DNA of 64,000 bases from Longitalea luteola (GCF_017356035.1 NZ_JAFIQX010000005.1:95270-159269); one strand, 5' to 3'. Shown: positions 35,798-44,807, counted from the stretch's first letter. Numbers and translations: made by a program. Notes: generated from the sequence alone by a model not told the origin.

Positions 35798-36577
35798 ATG
35801 CGAAAGTTTTTATTTTTAATTGCATTTTCCTACACAGCGGCCTTTGCACAACCTAAAACGTATTCGACAAACAACGGTCATTCGCACAATGATTATCAAC
35901 AATCGTCGCCTTTGTTTTCAGCTTACACCCTGGGCTTTGGCAGTGTTGAAGCGGATGTAATGTTAGCAAATGACGAATTACTGGTTGCACATACCCAACG
36001 GGATATTCCGCAACGCAGATTACTGGAAGAACTTTACTTTAAAAAGATCCAGAGTTATATTCAGGCCAACAAGGGTTATCCTTATGCTGATACATCTCGT
36101 TCACTGATATTGATGCTGGATATTAAATCTGACGCAATTCCCACCCTGAATAAGATCATTGACGTATTACAAAAATATCCTGAGCTTATCCGTACGCCCA
36201 AATTCAAAGTATTGATCAGTGGTAACAAACCCGATCCCAATACGTATATCTCATATCCCTCTTTTGTGGTATTCGATGGTTTGTTAAGCAACCGCTACAG
36301 CAAAGATGCACTTAGCCGCATTGCCATGTTGAGCGATAACTTTATCTCTTATTCAAACTGGAAAGGCAATGGCCCTATTCCGCCGAAAGTGGTTGAAAGA
36401 TTGAAGAAGTTAATCGACCGCGCACATGAAATGGGCAAAGAAGTCCGCCTGTGGAACGTGCCTGACTTTGATGATGCATGGTCGAAAGTGATTGAACTGG
36501 GTGTTGACTATATTGATTCTGATAGTATCAAGGCCCTGGCTTCATTCCTGAAGAAGCAGCAGCAAAAAACCAGCTAA
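35798..36577 (+). CDS. Exported PI-PLC-like/Aim6-type phosphodiesterase
   Basis: A 259-residue exported protein from ATG 35798 with a signal peptide ending near A-F-A-Q (residue 18). The TIM-barrel active-site motifs of the GDPD/PI-PLC-like group are visible: G-H-S-H-N-D-Y (H28, H30, N31, D32), E51 and D53 in V-E-A-D-V, and H65 in V-A-H-T. This pattern is found in the altered-inheritance-of-mitochondria-6-like family; substrate unknown. It ends with V-D-Y-I-D-S-D, typical of the last barrel strand. Monocistronic with a strong terminator. Confidence 0.8.
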   Translation: MRKFLFLIAFSYTAAFAQPKTYSTNNGHSHNDYQQSSPLFSAYTLGFGSVEADVMLANDELLVAHTQRDIPQRRLLEELYFKKIQSYIQANKGYPYADTSRSLILMLDIKSDAIPTLNKIIDVLQKYPELIRTPKFKVLISGNKPDPNTYISYPSFVVFDGLLSNRYSKDALSRIAMLSDNFISYSNWKGNGPIPPKVVERLKKLIDRAHEMGKEVRLWNVPDFDDAWSKVIELGVDYIDSDSIKALASFLKKQQQKTS

Positions 36578-36605
36578 TGTAAGTTTCTACATAGATGATC
36601 TATAA

Positions 36606-36642
36606 ACAGCGTCCCGGTTGCGATCGGGACGCTGTTTTTTTT
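36606..36642 (+). terminator. Terminator of the PI-PLC-like gene
   Basis: ACAGCGTCCCG (36606-36616) and CGGGACGCTGT (36625-36635), an 11-bp stem followed by a T-run to about 36642. It abuts the stop of the convergent phosphoesterase gene. Confidence 0.9.
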
Positions 36643-38455
36643 ATCTGAACTCATATCCCAGTCCGGTTACCTGGGTAAGTAAATTGAAGGGAGCATCCGT
36701 AGCTGTACAGCGTCCCTCAATGACAGGAGCGATAGGAGAGTGTTGCGCGAGGTATTCTTCAATAACCTTGTGCATGGTATGTCCCAGCAAGTGAGGCTCC
36801 TTTACGCCCTGCATGCGGCAAATGGTCGTGTCGGGATCGCCTTCCCGCTCACAGGCAATAAAACTGTATTCCCTGTTGAGGTCAAGCGGTTTTCCGGCCA
36901 CCTTGATGTAATTCACTCTTTTGCCGGCTTCTTTCTCCAGTGTAAAGTTTACTTCCATGCCTTTAAACCGCACAACCCAACCGCCTAATCGCCTGGCAGG
37001 GTCTTTGGCAAATGCATTTTCCAGTTCCGTCTCCATCCAGGTCCAGAGTTGTTTACCTGAAATAGATCCCTTCTTGGCTTCACTGTCCACCGGCAGCATG
37101 CACCATAAATAGTCCACGGTGATGTCAGCCACACCCGTGATCTTGTCGGGGATCAGGGGCGGACAAAAACGAAAGCCATTGCTGAGGGCAATATCCGGTT
37201 TGAATTTCCACATAATGGCGTCGGTGATGAAATTGTCCATCGGCGATTCAATCACATAATACCTCACCAATGGATTCTTTGTTTGACCAATGACCCTGCT
37301 CAGTTCTTTTTTATAAGGTTCGCCTGCCTGAATAATAAGGCGCTTCATCTCTGCATCCTCTTTGTATTTGTCAGGATCAACATCCAATAACTGATAGGTT
37401 TGATCTTTGATGATGCCGTTCTCAATGACGATATCCAGTTTGGCAATGAAAGAACCGAAAGCACCCGGTTCCGTAATTTTTGCATAAGCGCCCTGGACAG
37501 GCTTTCTAAGCCGTTCATGCGTATCGGCGCCCAGAATATAATCAGCGCCTTTTACGGCTTCCATATTCGACAGGCCAAACTGTTGGGCAAGGCCCATGTG
37601 GGTCAACAGGAATACCAGCTGGCATTTTTCATACTCTTTTAAGATCTTGATGTACTTGGCTACATTCTGTTCCGGCGGTGTAAAACGTATGCCATCGCAA
37701 TAGGCGGGAGATTGCCGTTTTGGCGTCAGTGGATCATTATAGCCGATAAAGCCGACCTTTATGCCGGCAATATGTTTAACGAAATAGGGCGGGAAGATCA
37801 GATCACCTTTCATTTCATCTACAGTATCATGATACATGTTGGCGCAAACCTTCAATGCATTATAGCCAAACATATCTTTCATCATCATTTCCTTGCCGTA
37901 AACCACTTCCCAGTTGCCGGGCAGCATGATATCATAACCAATATTGTTCATCAGGGGCACAATGGCTTTTCCCTCGCTTAATGCGGCAATGCCACTGCCC
38001 TGGAAACAGTCGCCGCCATCAATTACCAGTGTATTGGCGGCATTCTGACTTCTCAGGGAGTTGATCATGGTTTTCAGGTTGGCCAGTCCGCCCCGCTTTT
38101 TAAATACAGGTTGTCCATTTTCAACAAAGAACTCATCATGCGTCATGAGTTGTCCATGAATATCGGCGGTATGAAGGATGGTAAGCCGCGCTGCTTTGCC
38201 ATTTTTAACAGCTTTATTTTGCTGCATACTGTTTGCTTTATAAGCTGCATCTTCACTGGTTAAAGCTGCGGCTGCGAGCGGAGTGGTCACCAACCCGCCA
38301 CCGATACCCAGGCTTAACCCCAGGCGGCCGGCTTTTTTAAGAAAATCGCGCCGGCTGTTGTCAGATAATGCAACATGCAACTCTTTTTCTGCCTGGCTTA
38401 TTTCCGGCGAATGGCAAACAGCGCAGCTGCATGAGTGTAAGTGATTCGAAGACAT
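36641..38455 (-). CDS. Tat-exported 5'-nucleotidase/SoxB-like metallophosphoesterase
   Basis: A 604-residue two-domain protein. A twin-arginine signal (S-R-R-D-F-L-K-K, R35-R36) is preceded by a Cys-rich head with C9, C11 and C14. The metallophosphoesterase domain has D98 and H100 (T-A-D-I-H-G-Q), the D-G-G-D motif near 146-149, G-N-W-E near 180-183 where UshA-type enzymes have G-N-H-E, and later T-H-M and D-T-H metal histidines. The C-terminal 5'-nucleotidase domain follows from about residue 390. The G-N-W-E-x-x-Y-G form recalls SoxB (G-H-W-E), but no sox genes are nearby. Probably a periplasmic phosphoesterase. Confidence 0.85.
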   Translation of the reverse strand: MSSNHLHSCSCAVCHSPEISQAEKELHVALSDNSRRDFLKKAGRLGLSLGIGGGLVTTPLAAAALTSEDAAYKANSMQQNKAVKNGKAARLTILHTADIHGQLMTHDEFFVENGQPVFKKRGGLANLKTMINSLRSQNAANTLVIDGGDCFQGSGIAALSEGKAIVPLMNNIGYDIMLPGNWEVVYGKEMMMKDMFGYNALKVCANMYHDTVDEMKGDLIFPPYFVKHIAGIKVGFIGYNDPLTPKRQSPAYCDGIRFTPPEQNVAKYIKILKEYEKCQLVFLLTHMGLAQQFGLSNMEAVKGADYILGADTHERLRKPVQGAYAKITEPGAFGSFIAKLDIVIENGIIKDQTYQLLDVDPDKYKEDAEMKRLIIQAGEPYKKELSRVIGQTKNPLVRYYVIESPMDNFITDAIMWKFKPDIALSNGFRFCPPLIPDKITGVADITVDYLWCMLPVDSEAKKGSISGKQLWTWMETELENAFAKDPARRLGGWVVRFKGMEVNFTLEKEAGKRVNYIKVAGKPLDLNREYSFIACEREGDPDTTICRMQGVKEPHLLGHTMHKVIEEYLAQHSPIAPVIEGRCTATDAPFNLLTQVTGLGYEFR

Positions 38456-38616
38456 AGCAATCGTTATATTTGTTTAAATTTTGGCTCGTTCGCTGACAAG
38501 GCTAAATTACTGGCTTTATTGATAAAAATCATAATGCGTGTTGAGCGAACACAATAAGTCACGAATCACCCCCTAATTGGTCCCGATCGCACAGCATAGG
38601 TTATAGAAATTGGCGG

Positions 38617-38624
38617 TAAGTTTG
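38617..38624 (+). promoter_or_regulatory. Promoter -7 box of the SRPBCC gene
   Basis: TAAGTTTG, a perfect TAnnTTTG match, 46 bp before the ATG. Confidence 0.55.
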
Positions 38625-38670
38625 CCTTGTCAATCAATAACATCCTTATTAACTAATAAAAAAGAAAAAA

Positions 38671-39096
38671 ATGGAAACTACTGGTGTTACAAAAATCACT
38701 GTTGAAGCTGTTGTTAAAGCTCCTGTTGATAAAGTTTGGAATTACTGGAACCAGCCTGAACACATCACGAACTGGTGCGCCGCTTCTGACGACTGGCATG
38801 CGCCTAAGGCTGAAAACGATTTAAAGGCCGGCGGAAAATTCGCTACCAGAATGGAAGCCAAGGATGGCAGCTTTGGGTTTGATTTTGGTGGTGTATATGA
38901 CCAGGTAAAAACAAATGAGCTGATAGAGTATACAATGGGCGATGGCCGCAAGGTGGTTGTTAATTTCACCAGCAACGGTAATGAAACCAAAGTTGTTGAA
39001 ACCTTTGATGCAGAAAGCACCCATTCTATTGAAATGCAAAAAGGCGGATGGCAGGCTATCCTGGACAATTTTAAAAAATATACAGAAGCCAATTAA
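38671..39096 (+). CDS. SRPBCC/AHSA1-like protein
   Basis: A 141-residue START-like fold protein of the Activator of Hsp90 ATPase homologue group, which binds small hydrophobic ligands; ligand unknown. The V-E-A-V-V-K-A-P-V-D-K-V-W-N-Y-W start and the terminal helix G-W-Q-A-I-L-D-N-F-K-K-Y are typical. It is monocistronic with its own promoter and terminator. Confidence 0.9.
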   Translation: METTGVTKITVEAVVKAPVDKVWNYWNQPEHITNWCAASDDWHAPKAENDLKAGGKFATRMEAKDGSFGFDFGGVYDQVKTNELIEYTMGDGRKVVVNFTSNGNETKVVETFDAESTHSIEMQKGGWQAILDNFKKYTEAN

Positions 39097-39118
39097 TAAA
39101 GCCTTGCCTAACTTTATT

Positions 39119-39147
39119 GCAGCCCCTTTTATACGGGGCTTTTTTAT
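39119..39147 (+). terminator. SRPBCC gene terminator
   Basis: AGCCCC (39121-39126) pairs with GGGGCT (39135-39140), followed by six T. Confidence 0.85.
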
Positions 39148-39332
39148 TTTGCCAGTTCGAAGAGATAAGTACAGATTGTACTTTTTAATGCCGTTCTGAA
39201 ACAAAATAAATTACGAACCGTACTCCGGGACGTCGGTGTTGTTTTTTGCTGCAACACAATAGCTGTCTCATTTATAAAGAGTTTTTAGCTTCAGCAATCA
39301 GGTAATGTATAAAACAGATAACGTTTTTATTG

Positions 39333-39345
39333 CTAATGACATTAG
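39333..39345. promoter_or_regulatory. Palindromic operator candidate O1
   Basis: CTAATGACATTAG is a perfect 5-bp-arm palindrome (CTAAT-N3-ATTAG). It lies 23 bp, centre to centre, from a second site of the same design, upstream of the dnaE-dinB promoter. Confidence 0.6.
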
Positions 39346-39355
39346 TTTTATTATG

Positions 39356-39368
39356 CTAATTTAATTAG
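39356..39368. promoter_or_regulatory. Palindromic operator candidate O2
   Basis: CTAATTTAATTAG has the same CTAAT-N3-ATTAG form and falls where the -33 element of the following promoter should be, so a bound dimer would block RNA polymerase. Confidence 0.62.
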
Positions 39369-39377
39369 TAATCGTGG

Positions 39378-39385
39378 TAGCTTTG
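39378..39385 (+). promoter_or_regulatory. Promoter -7 box of the dnaE-dinB cassette
   Basis: TAGCTTTG, a perfect TAnnTTTG match, ends 16 bp before the ATG at 39402. The predicted leader is about ten nucleotides. Confidence 0.65.
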
Positions 39386-39401
39386 ACTAAAGCTACGGGC
39401 G

Positions 39402-42353
39402 ATGTATTTGAACTGCCGAACATATTTCAGCGTACGATATGGAACTTATTCTACAGAAGAACTGGTAGATACAGCAGCGGGGTTAGGTATTCAGGCATTG
39501 GCTTTAACGAATATCAATTGCACCTGCGACAGCTGGGACTTTGTGAATTTCTGCCAGCAAAAAGATATTAAACCGGTTCTCGGTGTTGAAATAAGAAATG
39601 AGGACAACCTGCTGTATATTTTATTAGCGAAGAACAATCGTGGTTTTGCCTGCATCAATGAGTTTTTGTCAATTCACTTTCAACATAAAAAAGATTTTCC
39701 AGAACATGCAAGCGCTTATTTTCTTAATAACGATGATGTGTATGTTATTTATCCCTTTGATAGAAAGGCTCCCGGTGATCTGTTGCCTGATGAGTATATC
39801 GGCATACTGGCTTCCGAACTGAATAAACTGCTTGGTGCCGACTGGAAGAAATTCGGGCACAAACTGCTTGTGCGGCAACCGGTCACTTTTCAAAACAAGC
39901 AATATTTCAACGTGCACAGGTTATTGCGGGCCATTGATAAGAATACGTTACTGTCGAAGCTGCCTGCCGAAGCACAGGCCTCTCCCGGTGAAATATTTGT
40001 TCCACCGGCCAAATTGCTTGAGCAGTTCAGGCAGTTTCCAGTGATAGTAACGAATACCTACAAGCTGCTGGACAATTGCCGCATCGAAATGGATTTCAAG
40101 GTAGATAAGAATAAAAAATGCTTTAGCGCTACTGCCGAGGATGACCGCATCTTACTGGAGAAGCTGGCGACTGAAGGACTGATAGCCCGTTACGGCCAAA
40201 AAAATAAAGTAGCCGTGGAGCGCCTGCATAAAGAATTAAAGATCATCAATGACCTGGGGTTCAACGCTTATTTTCTCATCAACTGGGATGTGATCAGGTA
40301 TGCCCAGTCGCGCGGGTTTTATTATGTAGGGCGCGGAAGTGGCGCCAACTCCATTGTTGCCTATTGCCTGCGTATTACCGACGTAGATCCCATTGAACTG
40401 AACCTGTATTTCGAACGTTTCCTGAATCCCGAGCGTACGTCTCCGCCTGATTTCGATATTGATTTCAGCTGGACGGATCGCGACGACATCATGGATTATA
40501 TTTTCAAGCGGTTTGGCAGGAAACATGTGGCTTTGTTAGGCTCCTACACAACTTTTCAGCATGATGCCATTATTATGGAGCTGGGTAAAGTGTTCGGATT
40601 GCCGGTGGAAGAGATCAAGGCTTTACAGCAGGCTGCACAACCAGCTGATAAAATACAGGAGACGATCCTGCAATATGGCCGGCTCATTAAGAATTTTCCC
40701 AACCATATTTCTATACACCCTTGCGGCATGCTGGTAACGGAAAAACCTGTTTATGAATATGCCGCCCTGTTTATGCCACCCAAGGGTTTCGCCACTACCC
40801 AAATGGATATGTTCGTCGCAGAGAATATTGGCATCAACAAATTCGATATTCTCAGTCAACGGGGGTTGGGCCATATTAAAGAGAGCCTGCGGCTGATCAA
40901 AGCCAATAAAGGCATCGATGTGAATATTCATGATTTTCACAATTTCAGGCATAATGAAGCTATTAAAAAGCAGATTCGGCAGGCGGAGACCATCGGCTGT
41001 TTTTATATAGAATCCCCGGCTATGCGGCAGCTGCTGAAAAAGCTCCGGTGCGATGATTATATAACACTGGTGGCAGCTAGTTCCATCATCAGGCCCGGGG
41101 TATCGCAATCGGGCATGATGCGTGAATATATCACGCGGTTCCATAACCGCGATAAGGTTGTATACCTGCACCCGCTGTTTGAAGAACATCTGAGCGAAAC
41201 CTTCGGAGTGATGGTTTTCCAGGAAGATGTGATAAAGATCGCGCATTATTTCGCCGGCTTGTCACTGGGGGAGGCCGATGTGCTGCGCAGGGCGATGAGC
41301 GGCAAATACCGGTCGACCAACAAATTCTGGCATATCAAAGAAAAATACCTTTCCAATTGCCGTAGCCTGGGTTATTCAGATGAACTGACCCGGGAAGTCT
41401 GGCGGCAGATGGAAAGTTTTGCCGGTTATAGTTTCAATAAAGCCCACTCGGCCAGTTTCGCGGTTGAAAGTTATATGAGCCTGTATTTGAAAACTTTCTT
41501 CCCGAAGGAGTTTATGGTAGCGGTGATCAATAATTTCGGCGGCTTTTATTCTACCGAATTGTATTTTATTGAATTGATGAAGGCCGGTGCTATCATTCAT
41601 GCGCCCTGTGTAAACAACAGCGAAATATACACTGCAATTAAAGGCGACGAAGTGTACACCGGATTTATACATATCAAGTCACTGCAGGAGAGATCGATGC
41701 AGCTGATAGTAGAGGAGCGGAAGGCGGGAGGCGTTTACCTGCATTTACAGGATTTTATTGAGCGCACCGATATCGGGCTTGAACAACTTAATTTATTGGT
41801 GAGTATTGGTGCTTTCCGGTTTACAGGCAAAAGCAAAAAGCAATTGTTGTGGGAAGCCAATTTTCTGCAGAAAAAAAATAAAGCGGTTATCCTGGAAAGT
41901 GGATCCCTGTTCAGGGAAAAGCCGATAGAGTTCAGTCTGCCTGTCTTTACCGACAATGCTATCGATGATCTGTATGATCAGAAGGAGATCATGGGTTTTA
42001 CGCTGGTAAACCCATTTGCAATGGTAGACGAAGAGCCTGATAATTATATTCCCGCGCGCGAAATAGGCAATCATCTAAATAAAGTAATTACGGTGCTGGT
42101 ATATTTTATTGCCAGCAAACCTGTACAAACAAAGAACAATGACATCATGTTCTTCGGCACTTTTATCGATAAGGACCTTGACTGGATTGATACGGTACAT
42201 TTTCCCGATGCAGCAAGGACCTATCCGATGCACAGCGGCGGTTTTTATACGATCACCGGCAGGGTGGTGGAAGATTTCGGGGTTTACAGTATTGAGGCGC
42301 GCAAAATGGTAAAGGTGGGATTTAAAAAACGCAGTTACGATACTACAAAATAG
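39402..42353 (+). CDS. Short DNA polymerase III alpha-like (DnaE2-type) polymerase
   Basis: A 983-residue C-family polymerase, shorter than replicative DnaE (about 1150-1200 residues). The start M-Y-L-N-C fits the family and the adjacent promoter. The PHP domain is degraded: the H-x-H metal motif is replaced by N-C-R-T and T-D-H-G by T-N-I-N. The polymerase aspartates are in P-D-F-D-I-D-F (D352 and D354), preceded by G-R-G-S-G-A-N-S. Helix-hairpin-helix and a C-terminal OB-like domain (about 890-975) are present. With dinB next to it, an error-prone or translesion role is likely. It is not the only alpha subunit expected in the cell. Confidence 0.85.
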   Translation: MYLNCRTYFSVRYGTYSTEELVDTAAGLGIQALALTNINCTCDSWDFVNFCQQKDIKPVLGVEIRNEDNLLYILLAKNNRGFACINEFLSIHFQHKKDFPEHASAYFLNNDDVYVIYPFDRKAPGDLLPDEYIGILASELNKLLGADWKKFGHKLLVRQPVTFQNKQYFNVHRLLRAIDKNTLLSKLPAEAQASPGEIFVPPAKLLEQFRQFPVIVTNTYKLLDNCRIEMDFKVDKNKKCFSATAEDDRILLEKLATEGLIARYGQKNKVAVERLHKELKIINDLGFNAYFLINWDVIRYAQSRGFYYVGRGSGANSIVAYCLRITDVDPIELNLYFERFLNPERTSPPDFDIDFSWTDRDDIMDYIFKRFGRKHVALLGSYTTFQHDAIIMELGKVFGLPVEEIKALQQAAQPADKIQETILQYGRLIKNFPNHISIHPCGMLVTEKPVYEYAALFMPPKGFATTQMDMFVAENIGINKFDILSQRGLGHIKESLRLIKANKGIDVNIHDFHNFRHNEAIKKQIRQAETIGCFYIESPAMRQLLKKLRCDDYITLVAASSIIRPGVSQSGMMREYITRFHNRDKVVYLHPLFEEHLSETFGVMVFQEDVIKIAHYFAGLSLGEADVLRRAMSGKYRSTNKFWHIKEKYLSNCRSLGYSDELTREVWRQMESFAGYSFNKAHSASFAVESYMSLYLKTFFPKEFMVAVINNFGGFYSTELYFIELMKAGAIIHAPCVNNSEIYTAIKGDEVYTGFIHIKSLQERSMQLIVEERKAGGVYLHLQDFIERTDIGLEQLNLLVSIGAFRFTGKSKKQLLWEANFLQKKNKAVILESGSLFREKPIEFSLPVFTDNAIDDLYDQKEIMGFTLVNPFAMVDEEPDNYIPAREIGNHLNKVITVLVYFIASKPVQTKNNDIMFFGTFIDKDLDWIDTVHFPDAARTYPMHSGGFYTITGRVVEDFGVYSIEARKMVKVGFKKRSYDTTK

Positions 42354-42362
42354 TATTCCATC

Positions 42363-43520
42363 ATGTTATTATCAAAAGACAGACATATTGCCCATTTTGA
42401 CCTGGATGCGTTTTTTGTTTCGGTGGAGACGTTGCGTAATCCAAAACTTCGCGGTAAACCTTTGCTGGTAGGAGGGGGCAGCGACCGCGGTGTGGTGGCA
42501 GCCTGTAGTTATGAAGCGCGCAAGTTTGGAATTCACAGCGCCATGCCCATGAAAGCTGCCCGCAGGCTTTGCCCTGATGCCATTATTATCAAAAGTGATT
42601 TTGAAGCCTATAGTAAATATTCACGGCTGGTTACCGATGTTATAAAAGATTCCGTGCCGGTATTCGAAAAAGCGAGCATTGATGAATTTTATATTGATCT
42701 AACCGGGATGGACAGGTTTTTTGGGTGCCTGCAGTTCACTGATCAGTTGAAGAAGAAGATCAATAAAGAAAGCGGCCTGCCTATTTCATGGGGACTTGCT
42801 TCCAATAAGCTGGTGAGTAAGGTGGCAACCAATGAAGTAAAGCCAAACGGACAGCTGGAGATCCCTTTTGGCAATGAAAAGAATTTTCTGGCGCCCCTCA
42901 GCATTATAAAGATCCCGGGCATTGGCAGGGAAACCGGCTATAAACTCCTGAAAATGGGTGTGGAGACGGTGAAAGTGCTGAGTGAAATACCGGTTGAAAT
43001 GATGGAAAACCTCATGGGTAAACCGGGTATAGATCTATGGCGTAAGGCAAACGGAATTGATGAAACCCCGGTTATTCCGTATCATGAACAGAAATCCATT
43101 TCCACGGAAAGCACGTTTCAGACCGATACCATCGACACCCATTTCCTGCACAGCCAGCTGGTACGGATGACGGAGGAAATAGCCTTTCAATTGCGGCAGC
43201 AGAACAAGCTCACCGGGTGTGTGACCGTAAAACTTCGCTATTCGAATTTTGAGACCTTCACCAAACAGATGACCATTCCATACACGAATGCCGACCATAT
43301 TCTGTTAAAGACCGCCACTGCCTTATTTAATAAGTTATATGAGCGCCGGTTGCTCGTGCGGTTATTGGGCATCCGGTTCACTCATCTCATTCCGGGCAAT
43401 TACCAGATCAGCTTATTTGATGATACCCAGGAAATGATCAACCTGTATCAGGCCATTGACAGTGTAAAAAAGCGGTTTGGGGAGAAAACGATCATCAGGG
43501 CCGTTGGGGTAGGGGCGTAA
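42363..43520 (+). CDS. dinB: DNA polymerase IV (Y-family)
   Basis: A 385-residue translesion polymerase. Catalytic carboxylates are D13 (H-F-D-L-D) and D107-E108 (S-I-D-E-F). Thumb helix-hairpin-helix I-P-G-I-G-R-E-T-G and the little-finger domain follow. A sliding-clamp peptide Q-I-S-L-F (Q348-F352) lies in the C-terminal part, so it can be recruited by DnaN. It starts 9 bp after the DnaE-like gene, clearly the same operon, under the twin-palindrome promoter. UmuC/ImuB-like roles are less likely because the active site is complete. Confidence 0.93.
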   Translation: MLLSKDRHIAHFDLDAFFVSVETLRNPKLRGKPLLVGGGSDRGVVAACSYEARKFGIHSAMPMKAARRLCPDAIIIKSDFEAYSKYSRLVTDVIKDSVPVFEKASIDEFYIDLTGMDRFFGCLQFTDQLKKKINKESGLPISWGLASNKLVSKVATNEVKPNGQLEIPFGNEKNFLAPLSIIKIPGIGRETGYKLLKMGVETVKVLSEIPVEMMENLMGKPGIDLWRKANGIDETPVIPYHEQKSISTESTFQTDTIDTHFLHSQLVRMTEEIAFQLRQQNKLTGCVTVKLRYSNFETFTKQMTIPYTNADHILLKTATALFNKLYERRLLVRLLGIRFTHLIPGNYQISLFDDTQEMINLYQAIDSVKKRFGEKTIIRAVGVGA

Positions 43521-43763
43521 ATGCATGGGGGCTGTCGGTTTGCCCGAAAAAGCGGCCATTTGCCTGAAAACTAAGTGCAAATACTTAGAAAAAAACAAAA
43601 AACTATTCATTTTTGACCTTTCTGAAAAATTCTTTTGTCGAACTGTTCACTCCGGTGTATTAGTAATAAAGCTATTTGCTTACCCCGTGGCGGACTATCC
43701 ACCACAAAAACCCTTAAATAACGATCAGTGTAGTGTGAAATCAAGAAAAAGAAAGAAGTAACT

Positions 43764-44156
43764 ATGAAAAAAGACCATGCAATCACCATCGCCGTAGTCG
43801 ACGATAACCCGCTTATCCGTGAAAGTGTAAAGTTTAGACTTAACTCATTGGGATACAATGTAGTTATGGAAGCGCAACATGGCCAGGAGTTCCTTGATAA
43901 GCTACAGATCAGCGAAATGCCCCATATATGTGTGCTTGATATAAATATGCCTGTTATGGATGGCCTTGAAACCACTGTTCATTTAAAACGGAACTGGCCG
44001 GGCATGAAGATCATCTTCTTTTCCATGGAAGACAGCAGTATATATATCAATAAGGGGATAGAACTGGGTGTAGACGGTTTTGTGGCGAAAGATGCTCCTT
44101 TTGCAGAACTGAACAATATGCTGTCGTCGCTCATCAACCAGGTACAGGTGGCCTGA
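43764..44156 (+). CDS. Single-domain response regulator (receiver only)
   Basis: A 130-residue CheY-like receiver without an output domain. Acidic pocket D13-D14, phosphoacceptor D59 (V-L-D-I-N-M-P), the switch residue S87 and conserved K109 (V-A-K-D-A) are all present. No histidine kinase gene is adjacent. The 243-bp gap after dinB argues against co-transcription as the main mode. Its partner kinase and output cannot be inferred. Confidence 0.9.
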   Translation: MKKDHAITIAVVDDNPLIRESVKFRLNSLGYNVVMEAQHGQEFLDKLQISEMPHICVLDINMPVMDGLETTVHLKRNWPGMKIIFFSMEDSSIYINKGIELGVDGFVAKDAPFAELNNMLSSLINQVQVA

Positions 44157-44211
44157 ATCTTGATTATACCCAAGACTACAAAAACACGCACGTCCATTAA
44201 ACCAAATAAAA

Positions 44212-44247
44212 AACAGCCCTGGCGTTATCCGCCGGGGCTTGTTTATT
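44212..44247. terminator. Bidirectional terminator
   Basis: AACAGCCCTGGCG and CGCCGGGGCTTGTT pair with one wobble and one bulge. The plus strand is followed by GTTTATTTT and the minus strand by a longer T-run, so it can serve both the response regulator and the convergent lipoprotein gene. Confidence 0.75.
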
Positions 44248-44288
44248 TTGTTGCGTTCAATCAATTGTCTTAACAGCTACGATCGGCA

Positions 44289-44783
44289 TTAATACCTGCC
44301 ATCTTTTTTATCCATCGACCTGCCTACACCGTAACCAACACCACCACCTACTACACCACCAATAACGGCGCCCAGGGCGCGGTTCTTTTTAACCAGGATA
44401 GCACCAGCGGCGGCGCCAGCACCTGCGCCAATAGCGGTTCCTTTAGCTGCTTTACTCCAGCCTTTCTTTTTGGTTTGAACGGGCTGTGTAGCGGACGTCG
44501 TTTGCCTGACAGGGGTTACCTTATTAACAGTATAATGTTTATGAACTACAACAGGGCGTTTGGATGTTGAAGTGGTGGTACGCGCGGCAGTGGTATGCTC
44601 GGATTCCTGTTGCTGCTGCTGTTGCTGTTTCCATGCGGCAAACTCAGCATATTCTTTGGCTGATACAGATACCGGCGTTACCGGTATACTCTCCGATGCA
44701 AGCCTGTTATTGTCTTTACAGGAGGTCATTAGTAAGGCGGCACTCATCACTACTGCTGTGGTTGTGTATAAAATCCTTTTCAT
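44289..44783 (-). CDS. Glycine-zipper lipoprotein, hypothetical
   Basis: A 164-residue protein from ATG 44783. The signal peptide ends with lipobox L-M-T-S-C. A glutamine run of seven (encoded by CAG/CAA repeats near 44612-44632) precedes a Thr/Val-rich linker and a C-terminal glycine zipper (G-A-G-A-G-A-A-A-G-A and G-G-V-V-G-G-G-V-G), like YMGG/OsmB-type envelope proteins. Function unknown; such proteins often respond to envelope stress. A longer start at 44807 is possible. Confidence 0.75.
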   Translation of the reverse strand: MKRILYTTTAVVMSAALLMTSCKDNNRLASESIPVTPVSVSAKEYAEFAAWKQQQQQQQESEHTTAARTTTSTSKRPVVVHKHYTVNKVTPVRQTTSATQPVQTKKKGWSKAAKGTAIGAGAGAAAGAILVKKNRALGAVIGGVVGGGVGYGVGRSMDKKDGRY

Positions 44784-44807
44784 AATTCTGCGTTTTAGGT
44801 TTTTCAA

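Noticed and set aside
36641..38455. Genuine thiosulfate-oxidising SoxB
   Set aside because: No soxXYZA or other sulfur-oxidation genes are adjacent, and the N-W-E variation alone does not establish that function.
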